DNA of 64,000 bases, taken from positions 10,338 through 74,337 of the forward strand of contig CAJUBR010000005.1 of the NCBI GenBank assembly GCA_910584695.1, in the 5' to 3' direction. The notes beneath the pieces were generated by a model. That model ran no database searches. It was not told where the DNA came from and saw nothing but the letters and a program-made list of their open reading frames with translations. The position numbers and the translations under genes are program-made. The first letter of the stretch is position 1. Every line of letters starts with the position of its first letter. This document shows, one piece after another, positions 16,487-26,574 of this stretch. The stretch comes from an uncultured Lachnospiraceae bacterium (lineage in GTDB: Bacteria; Bacillota; Clostridia; Lachnospirales; Lachnospiraceae).

Positions 16487-18186
16487 CAGAAGAACAGGCA
16501 GTTGCCCTGACCGGAGCAGATGATATCATCCATGCCTCCAATATTTTGGCAGCAGCCGGAACACCGGTTGTGAGACTGATACAAAACGGCAGGGTAGAAA
16601 AGATTTCCATAGAGCATGTCTGGGTGCGGGCACATATTCCTTACACGGATTACCGTGGTGCCGGAAATGCGGGCGGCAGCAAGGTCTGGATTGATCTGGA
16701 TACTGGTATCAAGGCATATGAGGAAGTGGAAAATCTTTATGATACACTGGAAAAAGAAGGATTCCAAAAGGAAATAGAGGAGACGGTGAAAGCAGGGAAT
16801 GCTGCCGGTCTGGAAACTATGCTGGATCAATGGGAGGAACAAATCACTTCCATGGACACGGAAACCCTGTATGCTGTCAAAAGGATTATAAAGCACGAAG
16901 AGCTTTCCTATCTACCGTTGTCTTTACAGTATGAGGTGCAGGAAGAAAAGGAGACCTTTGCCCAGACTAATGATAAAGATAAAGACCGTATCTGTTTCGA
17001 AGTTGAAGGAAAATCTCTTGGAACCTATACCGCTTCGGAACTGGCAGGAAAGAATATTTTGCTGTCTTTCCGTCCTGCCAGTGATGAGGATAAGGAAATA
17101 CTGGAAGCTTATGATTCCGTTTTTGATATACCGGCATATTCGGTTTATATGAAACCGGTCTTACTGATTAATGGTGAGGTGGCAGCCGAAGCAGCCGGGG
17201 AGGGAACCACACTTGGGACGTCACAGACTTTTACCATGAAGATCCGTTCCGGAGGCAGAGACACAGAAGTAGAGAATACGGTCACTATCGGTTCTATGTA
17301 TGCAGTGACACTGGATAACCAGAATATCGCGGGAGGGGAATTACAGGATATCTACGATGAAACAGCGGCATTAAAAGACAGTGTGACCAAAGAAAATGTC
17401 TACAGTGAGGAATACCTTGGCAGACTGCTTTCACTGGCAGGAAAACTTTACTTTGTCCAGGTGGATATTGCGGACAGGATAGCAGCGGAACTCTATGATG
17501 TAAACAGTACCCGTTCCTTAAGTGAGGGCATTACAGGCTATGAGGTAAGGCCCACCAGTCTGTACGGAATGGTAACCGGGATTACGGAGGGAAGTCTTTA
17601 TATCGATGTGGACACGGACGCCCACAGTGTGGTAAGTTTAAATGGAGATAAAGATGCCCCGAGGGAGTATATGTTTTCCACCGGAATGATAAGTTCCCTG
17701 TATGAGAGTACGGTATGGGAGGAGCTTACCGGATATGAAAGCGTATCCACCATTAGCATCCTTGCCAAAGCACAGGAAGAGAATATTGATATCCTGCTGA
17801 TATCCAAAGGCAATTTGGATACGGAGATAGAGAAATTGAATACGGATGAGACGACAAAGCAGGCCGTGATTAACGCTGCAAACAGTGGCAAGGTGGTTAC
17901 GATTCCGGCAGAAGACGTCATAATAGGAGACTGGCACGGCACCGGGTATATCGTGGCAAATCCGGAGACAGGTGCCGGGGAGTACATGATTTGCGGAGGT
18001 CTGAACGGGGGGAGCGTTAACGGTTGTACTAACAATCGCAGTGTTATGTGCATGCTTTGCATCGGTGATAGCGACGGCGATGCTGATAGCGGCAGTCATT
18101 GCATTTGTGGGAGCAGCGTTAACATCTCTTGCATTCTTTATAGCAGCAGAGATTCTTCTTGCACTTTTGATGGTAACGGTTATTGA
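16420..18186 (+). pseudogene. Middle fragment: transglutaminase-remnant and core of the polymorphic-toxin-like protein
   Basis: The genuine part begins near 16480 (YLTEEQAVALTGADDI); the first ~20 residues are frame-overlap noise. IEHVWVRAHIPYTDYRG with WIDLDTG looks like the His and Asp half of a transglutaminase-like domain whose Cys half is gone. A long strand-rich core follows, as in clostridial Rhs/YD-associated proteins. It ends with the conserved pre-toxin segment TTKQAVINAANSGKVVTIPA and DWHGTGYIVANPETGAGEYM. The true continuation returns to the first frame after a run of six G (18007-18012), so the last ~60 residues here are out of frame. The two shifts compensate each other. Whether this is decay, phase variation or sequence error cannot be told. 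Confidence 0.65.
17799..17946 (+). repeat. Pre-toxin segment, copy A (in the toxin core)
   Basis: 148 bases encoding ISKGNLDTEIEKLNTDETTK onward to DWHGTG. It recurs at 19345-19492 at the same length, roughly 85% identical by eye, and in part at 19842-19898. In polymorphic toxins such conserved pre-toxin sequence is where new toxin tips recombine. Confidence 0.85.
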
Positions 18187-18751
18187 AATGAACAGAAGTA
18201 TGCTGGAAGATTACATGGATTATATGTTTACCGGTAATCTGGATTCAGCACTGTCGGCATCAGAAATGGCAAGGCGGCTGGGTGAAGTCAGTCTGGAAGA
18301 AGTATCACTGGTTAATTTCCTGAATACATATATGAAAGCTTTGAGTGGCACTACAGGGGGCGGTGGTAATGCCGGGGGATTGGTTAAAGAAGGCCTAGGT
18401 AAGATATCGGGAAAGGAATATACTGTTACACAAACTAGTGTAGATGATATAAAAAAATATCTTACAGAACAGGGTTTTATTGATGATTATGAAAATCAAG
18501 AGATGATAGCAAGGCTTGAAAGGGCTTTGACAAAAGGTGAAAAAATAACTGGTGCAGATGCCGTATATTATACACATGAACTTAAGGAAGCACAATTAGT
18601 CGCTTCTGGAGTAGAACAATCTGTAGCACACGATATGGCATTGCAATATTACGAGGTATCTCCGTATAGTGTCTATCATCCAGATGTTATAAGAATGAAG
18701 CCGGAATGGTGGAGTGATGGTTGGTTCAAGTTTTGGAACATTGAAAGGTAG
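18041..18751 (+). pseudogene. C-terminal fragment: hydrophobic segment plus candidate toxin domain
   Basis: In frame with the N-terminal fragment; the real join is upstream, near the G6 run. Two hydrophobic helices (about residues 1-22 and 24-48) could insert in a membrane. After a Gly-rich linker (TTGGGGNAGG) comes a ~110-residue tip. The tip has ADAVYYTHELKEAQLVASG, a conserved HDMAL, and SVYHPDVI near the end. This late HELxE/AH...YSVYHP pattern is one I associate with C-terminal toxin domains of polymorphic toxins, but I cannot name its activity. The small gene right after it has the position expected of an immunity gene. Base composition becomes AT-rich exactly at the linker, as usual for exchanged toxin tips. 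Confidence 0.6.
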
Positions 18752-18759
18752 GTTTTTAA

Positions 18760-19329
18760 ATGAATAGATCATTTATATATAAGAATGGAGAAATAAAAGT
18801 AATATGGAATGAGATTCCTATGCTAAAAAGTTATAAAAAAAATTGGATTAGTAAAAAGATTCAGCAGAGAACAAAACAAATTTTAAATTCATTTTTGATA
18901 GGAATAGAATTGAAGATTCATAAAGGAGGTAGAATTTGTTATGGAATGTTGATAGCAAGGTTCCGACCTTACAAAGAAAAGGACAGTATAAAGGTATTTA
19001 TATCTTTTACAAAAGAAAATACTATTAGATATAAAGACTCCATTCTTTTAAACGATAAATTTGTCTATGAGGGGATGCCCAGAGAGTATGTAGAGCAGGT
19101 TAGCAATAGTATTTATGAAGCAATTAGTGAGAAAAATGAGTATTTACAGTGTGAGATTTTTTTTGATTATGCAGCGAATTGTGAAGTTGGTTCTAGTCCA
19201 ATGCTTTTTGGTATTATTGCAGAAATGATTATAGAACTTGCGTATTCAAGTTCGTCGGATGAGATTTCCAGAATAAATATTGAAGATTTCTCTAAAAGAT
19301 ATACAAATAATATTAATTTATGTTATTGA
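18760..19329 (+). CDS. Candidate immunity protein for the adjacent toxin tip
   Basis: 189 residues, start ATG 18760 after GGTAGG, nine bases beyond the toxin fragment's stop. It is soluble with no signal peptide or membrane segment, Lys/Ile-rich in the first third and acidic later (FFDYAANCEVGSSPM). Base composition is clearly more AT-rich than the toxin core and matches the toxin tip, as expected of a tip-immunity pair acquired together. No family was recognised. The immunity role is inferred from position, size and composition only. Confidence 0.55.
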   Translation: MNRSFIYKNGEIKVIWNEIPMLKSYKKNWISKKIQQRTKQILNSFLIGIELKIHKGGRICYGMLIARFRPYKEKDSIKVFISFTKENTIRYKDSILLNDKFVYEGMPREYVEQVSNSIYEAISEKNEYLQCEIFFDYAANCEVGSSPMLFGIIAEMIIELAYSSSSDEISRINIEDFSKRYTNNINLCY

Positions 19330-19344
19330 CCGAATATAAAGCCA

Positions 19345-19492
19345 GATATCCAAAGCCAATCTGGATATGGAGATTGATAAACTGAATATGGATGAGACGA
19401 CAAAGCAGGCGGTGATCAATGTTGTGAACAGTGAAAAGGTGGTTACGATTCCAGCAGAAGATGTCATAATAGAGGACTGGCATGGCACCGGG
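19345..19492 (+). repeat. Pre-toxin segment, orphan copy B
   Basis: Matches copy A base for base in length (148) with about 20 differences by eye. The same frame stays open (AVINVVNSEKVVTIPAED, DWHGTG) and ends in a stop (LSC*) just after the repeat. No toxin tip follows, so this is the stub of a displaced cassette. A ribosome site and a second immunity-like gene start 25 bases later. Confidence 0.85.
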
Positions 19493-19516
19493 TTGAGTTG
19501 TTAGGAGGTAAATGAA

Positions 19517-19985
19517 ATGGTAAAAATCAGATGGATAATTACAGATGATATAGAAAATGTAGATTTAAAAGAATTTAATACAGAATGGAATGGGATATAC
19601 GGTTATTTCGAGTTATGTATAAATAATCAAGTATTAGGATATTGTCCTAATAGGGAATACTAATATAAAAGATGTAAAAGAATTTGAAGCAGATTTGGAT
19701 ACTGTGATGGGACAAATACAATTGAAATGTAATGAAAAAGAAATAGGATTTGTTGATACCGAAATTCCATATGATGGAGAATTGTTGATAGTATGGTTTC
19801 AAGAATTGAATGAAGTTCTTATACAGATGAAAACAGAGGAGTTAAACGTAGATAAGACGATAAAGCAGACGGCAATTGCCTCTGTGAACAGTAGTAAATG
19901 CCATAGTAAGAGAGGTCCTTTCATCGTAAAATTACCGGCTTTTATCGGAAAAAGAGCAAAATGTGTGCAGAATATGATACTCTGA
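19517..19985 (+). pseudogene. Frameshifted second immunity-like gene fused to a pre-toxin scrap
   Basis: ATG 19517 follows TAGGAGG. The first frame gives 48 residues (MVKIRWIITDD to CPNREY) and stops at 19663. From about 19641 another frame continues (TNIKDVKEFEADLDTVMGQ, GELLIVWFQELNEVL) to 19985. The combined composition, with a strand-rich GYFELCINNQVLGY and a late WFQELNEVL helix, is typical of small immunity proteins. The tail LNVDKTIKQTAIASVNSSK is a third, worn copy of the pre-toxin repeat, so the gene end has been overwritten by recombination. Confidence 0.6.
19842..19898 (+). repeat. Pre-toxin segment, partial copy C
   Basis: About 57 bases (TTAAACGTAGATAAGACGA onward) corresponding to the LNTDETTKQAVINAANSGK part of copy A. 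It lies at the 3' end of the second immunity-like pseudogene. Confidence 0.7.
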
Positions 19986-20043
19986 ATCTTGTAATCATTC
20001 TGTAAGATAGTGTTAAAAAATTTACAAGACATGGAGGAAAAGT

Positions 20044-21042
20044 ATGAAAAAAAGATTAAGAAAGTATTTTGTAACAATTATGTTTGTACTGTTCTGTGCG
20101 ATTATGCTACAGCCGGCAAAAGCAGAGGCGGTAACATTTGAAGAGATTCCATTGTCCGTATTAAAATGGCAACAGAAAATGAAAAGGCTTTTGCTGCGAA
20201 TGATTATGTTAGATTATACGGAAATGAAACGATGGCAGTTCCGTTAACAGATAATGGTATTGATTATGGTGAAGGTGATGATTATTTTTTACTGAAGGCA
20301 GGTACTTACTATGTTCAATGTGGCAGTAAATTATATATAGAGGGTACGTCCAATCATTCTACCAAAATTATGATAGGGGCAGTGCCGGAGGATAAAGCCG
20401 TTGAAGTGACACAGACGGCCAGTGCAGACAGGAAGAAAGTGACAATAACGGTAACCCAGAAATTTGCAACGGAGCTTGGAAAAGCAGTGTGGCAGGAGGG
20501 AAACCTGACAAGTATGCCATATGACCCGCCAAAACTGGATTCTGCCAATTCCTTTACGGTTGACAAGAATGGTCGTATACGGTACTTTTACAAAGTAAAA
20601 GTTCAGTAGCATGGAATAGAGAGATAGGATACTATGTACATATAAATGTAACCGGTATTGGTGAGGGTGCCAAAAAGGGCATTATTTACAAGTCTAACAA
20701 TCTAAAGTATAAGCTGGTGAAAAAAGGCTTTGACGGAACGGGAACTGTAATGGTAACAGGAATGGTGAAACAAAAATCTTCCGTTACAATTCCGCAGACG
20801 GTTAAAATTAAAGGACAAAGCTACAAAGTTGTTAAAATTAACAGCAAAGCATTTTACAAAAAAGTAAAATAAAGAAGGTAACGATTAAGTCAACATCTAT
20901 TACGTCCATCGGAAAGAATGCATTTAAGGGGATCAACAAAAAGGCTGTTTTTAAAGTTCCGAAGAGTAAATATAAAGCGTATAAAAAAATGCTTACATCA
21001 AAGACCGGATTTGTAAAGAAGACAATGAAGATTAAAAAATAG
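20044..21042 (+). pseudogene. Secreted leucine-rich-repeat (LRR_5/BspA-like) protein broken by three frameshifts
   Basis: ATG 20044 follows a GGAGG site. Residues 1-28 form a clear signal peptide ending near AKAEA. Frame changes are needed near 20165 (after SVLK, at an AAAA run), near 20600 (after YKVK) and near 20868 (after FYKKVK). The rejoined protein of about 330 residues has a strand-rich domain (FLLKAGTYYVQCGSKLYI), then IPQTVKIKGQSYKVVKINSK, and an ending of the kind seen in BspA-like surface proteins: ITSIGKNAFKGINKKAVFKV followed by KAYKKMLTSKTG. It is a decayed surface protein next to the toxin locus. Confidence 0.75.
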
Positions 21043-21166
21043 GATGCTTTACATGGAATGCAACGGAACGTAGCATGAAAATATCCCATTGTATATAACT
21101 GTTGGTAGTGCAACCACACCATTTACATTATGCTTGCCTTATGAAAAACAGAAAGGTGGTTGTGTT

Positions 21167-21928
21167 ATGAGCAAGCAGACAGTTATATCAGCAAAGCATT
21201 TAAAAAAATCTTTTGGGAAAGAAGAAAATGTGCAGACGATTTACTCAGATTTGAACATCGATATTTATAAGGGAGATTTCACTGTGATTATGGGTTCATC
21301 AGGAGCAGGGAAATCTACCTTAATGTATTCATTATCAGGAATGGATAAGCCGGATGGTGGACAAATCGACTTTGACGGTACGGATATCACACAGTTAAAC
21401 AGTGATAAACTCGCAGTTTTCAGGCGGAGTCAATGCGGGTTTGTATTCCAGCAGATTTATCTGATTGATAAAATGAGCCTTATGGATAATGTGGTTACGG
21501 CAGGGGTACTTACAAGCAGAAACAAAGAGGACATCAAAAACCGTGCAAGGGAGCTTTTTTCTTTAGTAAATATTCCGGAAATGACATGGAAGAAAACACC
21601 CTCCCAGATTTCCGGTGGTGAAGCACAGCGGGCGGGCATTGTGAGGGCAGTCATCAATCATCCGAATGTGCTTTTTGCAGATGAGCCAACGGGTGCATTA
21701 AATTCAGCTAATGGAACAGCAGTCCTTGACGTCTTTAGTTCGCTCCATGAGAAAGGGCAGAGCATTGTCATGGTTACACATGACAAAAAATCAGCGTTAA
21801 GGGGCAGCCGTATTCTTTATATTAAAGACGGTGAAATTTTTGGCGAATGCAAATTGGGGAAATTTGAGCCGGATCATGCCGAAAGGACTGAAAAATTTGA
21901 ACAATTCATTACGGAAATGGGGTGGTAG
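21167..21928 (+). CDS. ABC transporter ATP-binding protein (MacB/LolD/BceA type)
   Basis: 253 residues from ATG 21167, nine bases from AAAGGTGG; the longer frame upstream has no support. Walker A GSSGAGKST, the Q-loop in QCGFVFQQ, signature ISGGEAQRAGI and Walker B VLFADEPTGAL are all intact. This subgroup powers mechanotransmission transporters with FtsX-like permeases, including BceAB-type peptide-antibiotic detoxification modules. It overlaps or abuts the permease gene (3-base gap), so the two are co-translated. Confidence 0.92.
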   Translation: MSKQTVISAKHLKKSFGKEENVQTIYSDLNIDIYKGDFTVIMGSSGAGKSTLMYSLSGMDKPDGGQIDFDGTDITQLNSDKLAVFRRSQCGFVFQQIYLIDKMSLMDNVVTAGVLTSRNKEDIKNRARELFSLVNIPEMTWKKTPSQISGGEAQRAGIVRAVINHPNVLFADEPTGALNSANGTAVLDVFSSLHEKGQSIVMVTHDKKSALRGSRILYIKDGEIFGECKLGKFEPDHAERTEKFEQFITEMGW

Positions 21929-21930
21929 TA

Positions 21931-24165
21931 ATGAATAAGACTCAAACGCTTATCCTGCATAATCTGAACAAAGCAAAAGGGCAGTATATATCTTTTGGCT
22001 TTATTATCTGTCTGACATCACTTATTATGAATATTGCCCTTGTGCTAGCCTTTCAGACATTCCGTGCCTATGACAGCCGTTTTTCCGAGCTTGACACTGC
22101 GGACATCAATTGTATGATTCCACAGCTTCAGGATGATAGTGAAATCATTGACAAGCTTGAAAAAATTGACGGGGTATTAACTGTCGAAAAACATGGCGGC
22201 GTATTTGTTATGGCAACCGTTCGTGAATTTGCAGATTCGGATTTCGACATGAATACCGTTTTTTATAATCTGGACGAGGCAAGAACACTGAATAGGCTTG
22301 ATCTTTCAGAATATGAGAAAAAGGACAAAAATACCGCGTATATACCAATTTATATGAAGGAACTTGGGGGCTTTACCGAAGGCGAAAATATTACCTATTC
22401 CATCGGCGACAAGGATGATACTTATGAAATTGGCGGGATTGTATCAGAAATGCAATATGGAAATTATGGTACCGGACTGATTGGCGGATATCTTCCGGCG
22501 GCTGCTTATGAGGACTTTGCGAATAAGCATAGTGAACATATCATTACAGAATATTCATTAAGGACTGCTGACAATGCTGATTTAACTAAAATCAAAAATG
22601 CGATAACCGAAGTTTTGAGCGATAAGGGAATTGCCGCATTAAATATCAGCGACAGGGCTGCTAGTAAGCAGACCAGAACGATGGTATGTACCCTGTTGAT
22701 TATCATATTTCTGGCACTTGCAGCAATCATATTGGCGGTAAGCATTTTCTTAAGCAGCTTTCGGATACGTAGTACGATTGAGGATGAGCTGGCACAGATG
22801 GGCGTTCTAAAAGCCGTTGGTTATACCAGTAAATTGATTATCCGTTCAGCCGTCTGGCCTTACACGCTGGTAGGTATCGTTTCTACCATAATCGGTGCAG
22901 CCTTATCGTATTTAGCTCTGCCTTCTGTAGCGTCCATTCTGGCAATTCAGTCGGGGTTTATCTATACGCCTGTCTTTGATGGCACTGCCCTGCTCATTGT
23001 GATACTTTTACCCGTATCCGCAATCTTTCTGTTTGCTTATCTTTCTGCAAGGAAAATATATAGGCTGGAGCCGATAGATGCCATAAGAGGAAAGACTGGT
23101 AACGGAAATGCAGGGCAAAATATATTGCTGGCAGCTTTGTCAATTGGTATTATGGTGTTGTTGTCCTTTGCGGGGACACTCCTTTACAATGTAAGTGTCA
23201 AGCCGGATAATTTTATGGATACGCTTTCCGAAGAATCTCCTTCTGTTATTTTTACGACACAAAAGGATAAAATGTCAGGGCTTAAGGGAATTCTTCAAGA
23301 TGACAGTCGGGTAAAGCTGGCTTTGGAATACGCTTCCACATCTGTGGGTTACGCAGACGGAAGTCTGACCGCTTTTGTTTGTGAGGATTTTGGAAAGGTA
23401 ACAAATGATATATGCTATAAGGGGAACAGTCCCACAGGAGAAGATGAAATCGCAGTGGGAAATACCCTTGCAGACAAGTATCCCATCGGCAGTAAGATAG
23501 AGATTATGGTCTCTGATAGTTCGGCGTTCTATGTGGTAACAGGATATATTCAAAGCGTTAATCATAATGGAAAAGTATGTCAGTTGACGAGTAAGGGGTA
23601 CGAAAAAATTGGCGAAAAGATAAACACAGTCAATGTTTATCTGCACGATGAAATTGCCGGAGAATTCATAGCTGAGTATGAAGAATATCAGGATGCACTG
23701 ATTGCATCTTCCTTAAATTATGAACAGTTAAGCGAAAACGGACGGAAAATGTATGCAGGCATTGTTTCCGTAGTGGCAGTTGCTTTATTTGTCATTTCTG
23801 TTCTAATGGTGCTGCTTGTGCTGTATGTCATCATCAATTCCATGATCAGCAGACAAAGACAGGAATTTGGTATCTATAAAGCAATCGGGTATACAAGCAG
23901 ACAGCTTACCATAATGACAATAAAACGGTTTATACCTGTTGTGGCTTGCTCTTCCGTCTTGGCGGCAATAGCTGGAATATGGTATCTTCCTGCAATCAAC
24001 CGTACAATTTTTGCCCAGATTGGAGCAATCAAAAATCATTTTGAAGTATCCATTTGGATACTGCTTATAATTGCAATTATTTTTGCTGCCGTGGCATTTT
24101 TTATCAGTGTACTTCTGGCAGCACCGATTAAAAAAATCACAGCATATTCCCTTTTAAAGGATTAG
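21931..24165 (+). CDS. ABC transporter permease with two FtsX domains
   Basis: 744 residues from ATG 21931. Membrane helices are at about residues 18-40, 250-275, 305-330, 350-370, 395-415, 625-650, 680-700 and 715-738. Extracytoplasmic stretches lie at about 45-245 and 420-620. FtsX cores are at ~255-370 and ~630-740, each with the IKAIGYTSRQL or LKAVGYTSKLI coupling helix. This two-FtsX layout is common in clostridial export or peptide-sensing transporters. It pairs with the ATPase upstream; the XRE regulator behind it probably controls the unit. Confidence 0.9.
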   Translation: MNKTQTLILHNLNKAKGQYISFGFIICLTSLIMNIALVLAFQTFRAYDSRFSELDTADINCMIPQLQDDSEIIDKLEKIDGVLTVEKHGGVFVMATVREFADSDFDMNTVFYNLDEARTLNRLDLSEYEKKDKNTAYIPIYMKELGGFTEGENITYSIGDKDDTYEIGGIVSEMQYGNYGTGLIGGYLPAAAYEDFANKHSEHIITEYSLRTADNADLTKIKNAITEVLSDKGIAALNISDRAASKQTRTMVCTLLIIIFLALAAIILAVSIFLSSFRIRSTIEDELAQMGVLKAVGYTSKLIIRSAVWPYTLVGIVSTIIGAALSYLALPSVASILAIQSGFIYTPVFDGTALLIVILLPVSAIFLFAYLSARKIYRLEPIDAIRGKTGNGNAGQNILLAALSIGIMVLLSFAGTLLYNVSVKPDNFMDTLSEESPSVIFTTQKDKMSGLKGILQDDSRVKLALEYASTSVGYADGSLTAFVCEDFGKVTNDICYKGNSPTGEDEIAVGNTLADKYPIGSKIEIMVSDSSAFYVVTGYIQSVNHNGKVCQLTSKGYEKIGEKINTVNVYLHDEIAGEFIAEYEEYQDALIASSLNYEQLSENGRKMYAGIVSVVAVALFVISVLMVLLVLYVIINSMISRQRQEFGIYKAIGYTSRQLTIMTIKRFIPVVACSSVLAAIAGIWYLPAINRTIFAQIGAIKNHFEVSIWILLIIAIIFAAVAFFISVLLAAPIKKITAYSLLKD

Positions 24166-24185
24166 CGTAAAAATGGAGGTTTAAT

Positions 24186-25067
24186 ATGAATTTTTCTGAA
24201 AAGTTAAAAGAGATACGAAAAAATGAAGGATTATCACAGGAGCAGCTTGCCGAGAAAATCGGTGTATCCAGACAGGCGATTACAAAATGGGAGACAGGAA
24301 AGGGTCTGCCGGATGTGGAAAATATGGTAATTATTGCAGAAATTTTTAAAACTACGCTGGACGAACTGCTCAGGGATTCTGTCACAGGAAAGGAACAGAA
24401 AATGCCTGTTTATACTAGCGAGACCATTTATGACATTGATTGTGAGAAACATTTTGATGTCAATATCGGGAATGCAGCTACTATTATACTGTCATCAGGA
24501 ACAGATGAAAAGCTGCATATCAGGCTATCCTCTGAAACCCTTGAGAATTTAGATACCATGTTTAAGATCAAGCTGGATGAAAAGAAAAACAAGCTGGATG
24601 TAAATTGCATTAACAAGAACAAACTAAGCCGTTATGAGGCGGAAGATTCGCTGATGGTTGAAATCATTCTTCCAAATAAATATTCTGACCATTGTGAGAT
24701 AGCAGCTTCTGTCAAGCTTCTTGTGATAAAAAATCTCCATCTGCGTCGTTTGGAGTATGACGGTGATGCAGGGCAGGTCCTGGTTACAGACAGCAGTGGC
24801 AGTCTGGAATTTACCGCAAAAACGGATTATGATATTACGATTGATAAAATCACAGGCAGGCTGGATATCAACCAATGGAAGGCAAAAGCAGTCGTTCATC
24901 TTCCAGAAAAAAATATTGTAAATGTCGCAAACAAAGGCCGAAAATGTGATGTTTATTATATAAAAGATGGGAATGCCATAGAGTACGAAAATTCTGTGGA
25001 CGGTGAAAACGAGCTTAGTGTTTCAGGGATGTTTTCGGAGCTGATTGTAAATTTAACAAACGAATAA
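24186..25067 (+). CDS. XRE-family regulator with C-terminal DUF4097-like beta domain
   Basis: 293 residues; ATG 24186 after GGAGG. Residues 5-60 are a helix-turn-helix domain (GLSQEQLAEKIGVSRQAITK WETGKG in two adjoining pieces). The remaining ~210 residues are strand-rich with repeats like VNIGNAATIILSS and VLVTDSSGSLEFTAKTDYD, resembling DUF4097 adhesin-like beta repeats. It probably regulates the preceding ABC transporter, 20 bases away, and may sense a ligand through the beta domain. That role is inference from context. Confidence 0.85.
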   Translation: MNFSEKLKEIRKNEGLSQEQLAEKIGVSRQAITKWETGKGLPDVENMVIIAEIFKTTLDELLRDSVTGKEQKMPVYTSETIYDIDCEKHFDVNIGNAATIILSSGTDEKLHIRLSSETLENLDTMFKIKLDEKKNKLDVNCINKNKLSRYEAEDSLMVEIILPNKYSDHCEIAASVKLLVIKNLHLRRLEYDGDAGQVLVTDSSGSLEFTAKTDYDITIDKITGRLDINQWKAKAVVHLPEKNIVNVANKGRKCDVYYIKDGNAIEYENSVDGENELSVSGMFSELIVNLTNE

Positions 25068-25299
25068 TCTATGGGCATTGTGATCAATGATTACGACATC
25101 CCACTTCATGCTGTAGATACTCCGGAAATATAGTCCAAGTCTGACTTGAATTTTCGGTTTAAAGATGAATAGTCAACAAACCTACTATGCATGCGATAAG
25201 GTTGATTTTAACCGGAAAATATAGAAAAAGGATATGATATCTGTTAGAATATTATGCGATACGTATGATAAAATAATTATGAATTCAGGAGCTTTATAG

Positions 25300-26574
25300 A
25301 TGAAACATACAGATTTATTACAGCAATTTACAATCTATATATGCGAGGATATTAAGGAACATAGTGAAAAAATGCTGGAAATATGTTCGATATTAGAAAA
25401 AGAATATTCCTTAAATGTAACGGTTTTTTACTCTGCAAAGGAACTGTTACAGTGTTTAGATCATTTACAGCAGGAAAATGCAGTGTTTCCAAATTTGATT
25501 TTATTGGACATTGAATTACCTGGAATGGATGGTATTACATTAGGCAAGCAGATTAGGGAAATGGATAAAGATGTGTTTCTGGTTTTTGTTACCTCTTATA
25601 TTGAGTATGCAGTGATGGGATATGAAGCAAATGCCTTTCGGTATCTGTTAAAACCGTTATCAGAGGAGGTAATGCGTAATTTACTGATTGATATACAAAA
25701 AGAATATTCTAAAAAGAAATGGATAACCGTGAAAACAAGAGATGGAGAAATGATAGCGACGGTAGTTATGTTTGCGTATAATGTTCTGGTAACTTTGATT
25801 TTAACAAAAAAGAACCGTACAAAAACGCTGTTGTTGGAAATCCCTGCATTGTTGGTATATGCAGAGTTTGGAATATTCCTTGAGTTGATTGAACGGATCA
25901 TAGGATTAGACCAGTATTTTATTGGTACACAAAAGTTTACACTAACAGATTTGGTATCCGATTTCATATTATTTGTTTCTTTAATACTGCTTAGCAGAAC
26001 AAAGGTGGCAAAAGTAAAATCCATACAATTGACAATTGGAGAGGGTGCGGTACTTTCTTTATTTTGTCTTTTTAGCCCGGCTATTGTAGTCGGCCTTGAA
26101 TGGTTTGAAGGCATGATACATGAGCGTATTTATAAGGTAGTATGGATTTGTTTTATGCTTATACTGAATGTGGCAGTGATTTATGCCATTGCACACAGGA
26201 AAATGGCAGCATATTACCGGCAGCTTTCAGAGAATTATAAAAAAGAGTTCGAGGCAGAATATTCGTTTTTTAGGGATTACAAGGAGCGGCAGGAGGACAC
26301 CATCAAATTCCGTCATGGCTGGAAGAATCATATGTTATTATTGCAGGAAATGCTGGAAAAAGAAGAGTATGGAAAGGCAGAGAGTTATTTCAAGGATATG
26401 ACGGCGGCTATGCCGAAATCAGTTCATAAGATAGCGACAGGAAATGAACTGGTGGATATGGTTTTAAGCACAAAAATGAATGTATTAGAGGAGAATGAAA
26501 TTACCCTTCAATGCAAAGGTGCATTATCAGAGTTTAATTTTATGAAATATGTGGATGGCTGCAGGAGTGGTTGA
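25300..26574 (+). pseudogene. Collapsed two-component pair: response regulator receiver fused to a truncated AgrC-like kinase
   Basis: 424 residues in one frame. Residues 10-135 are a receiver domain (YICEDIKEHSEK, LILLDIELPGMDG, FVTSYIEYAVMGYEANAFRY) as in AgrA/LytTR regulators. The frame enters a LytTR start (KKWITVKTRDGEMIAT) and then jumps at about residue 155 into kinase membrane helices (~155-310). The dimerisation segment follows (FRHGWKNHMLLLQEMLEKEE). The family-typical Asp after the phospho-His is Gly here, and the ATPase domain is cut off after EFNFMKYVD. A deletion therefore removed the LytTR domain and the kinase N-terminus, and a second event removed the kinase end. Function is unlikely. 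Confidence 0.8.
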
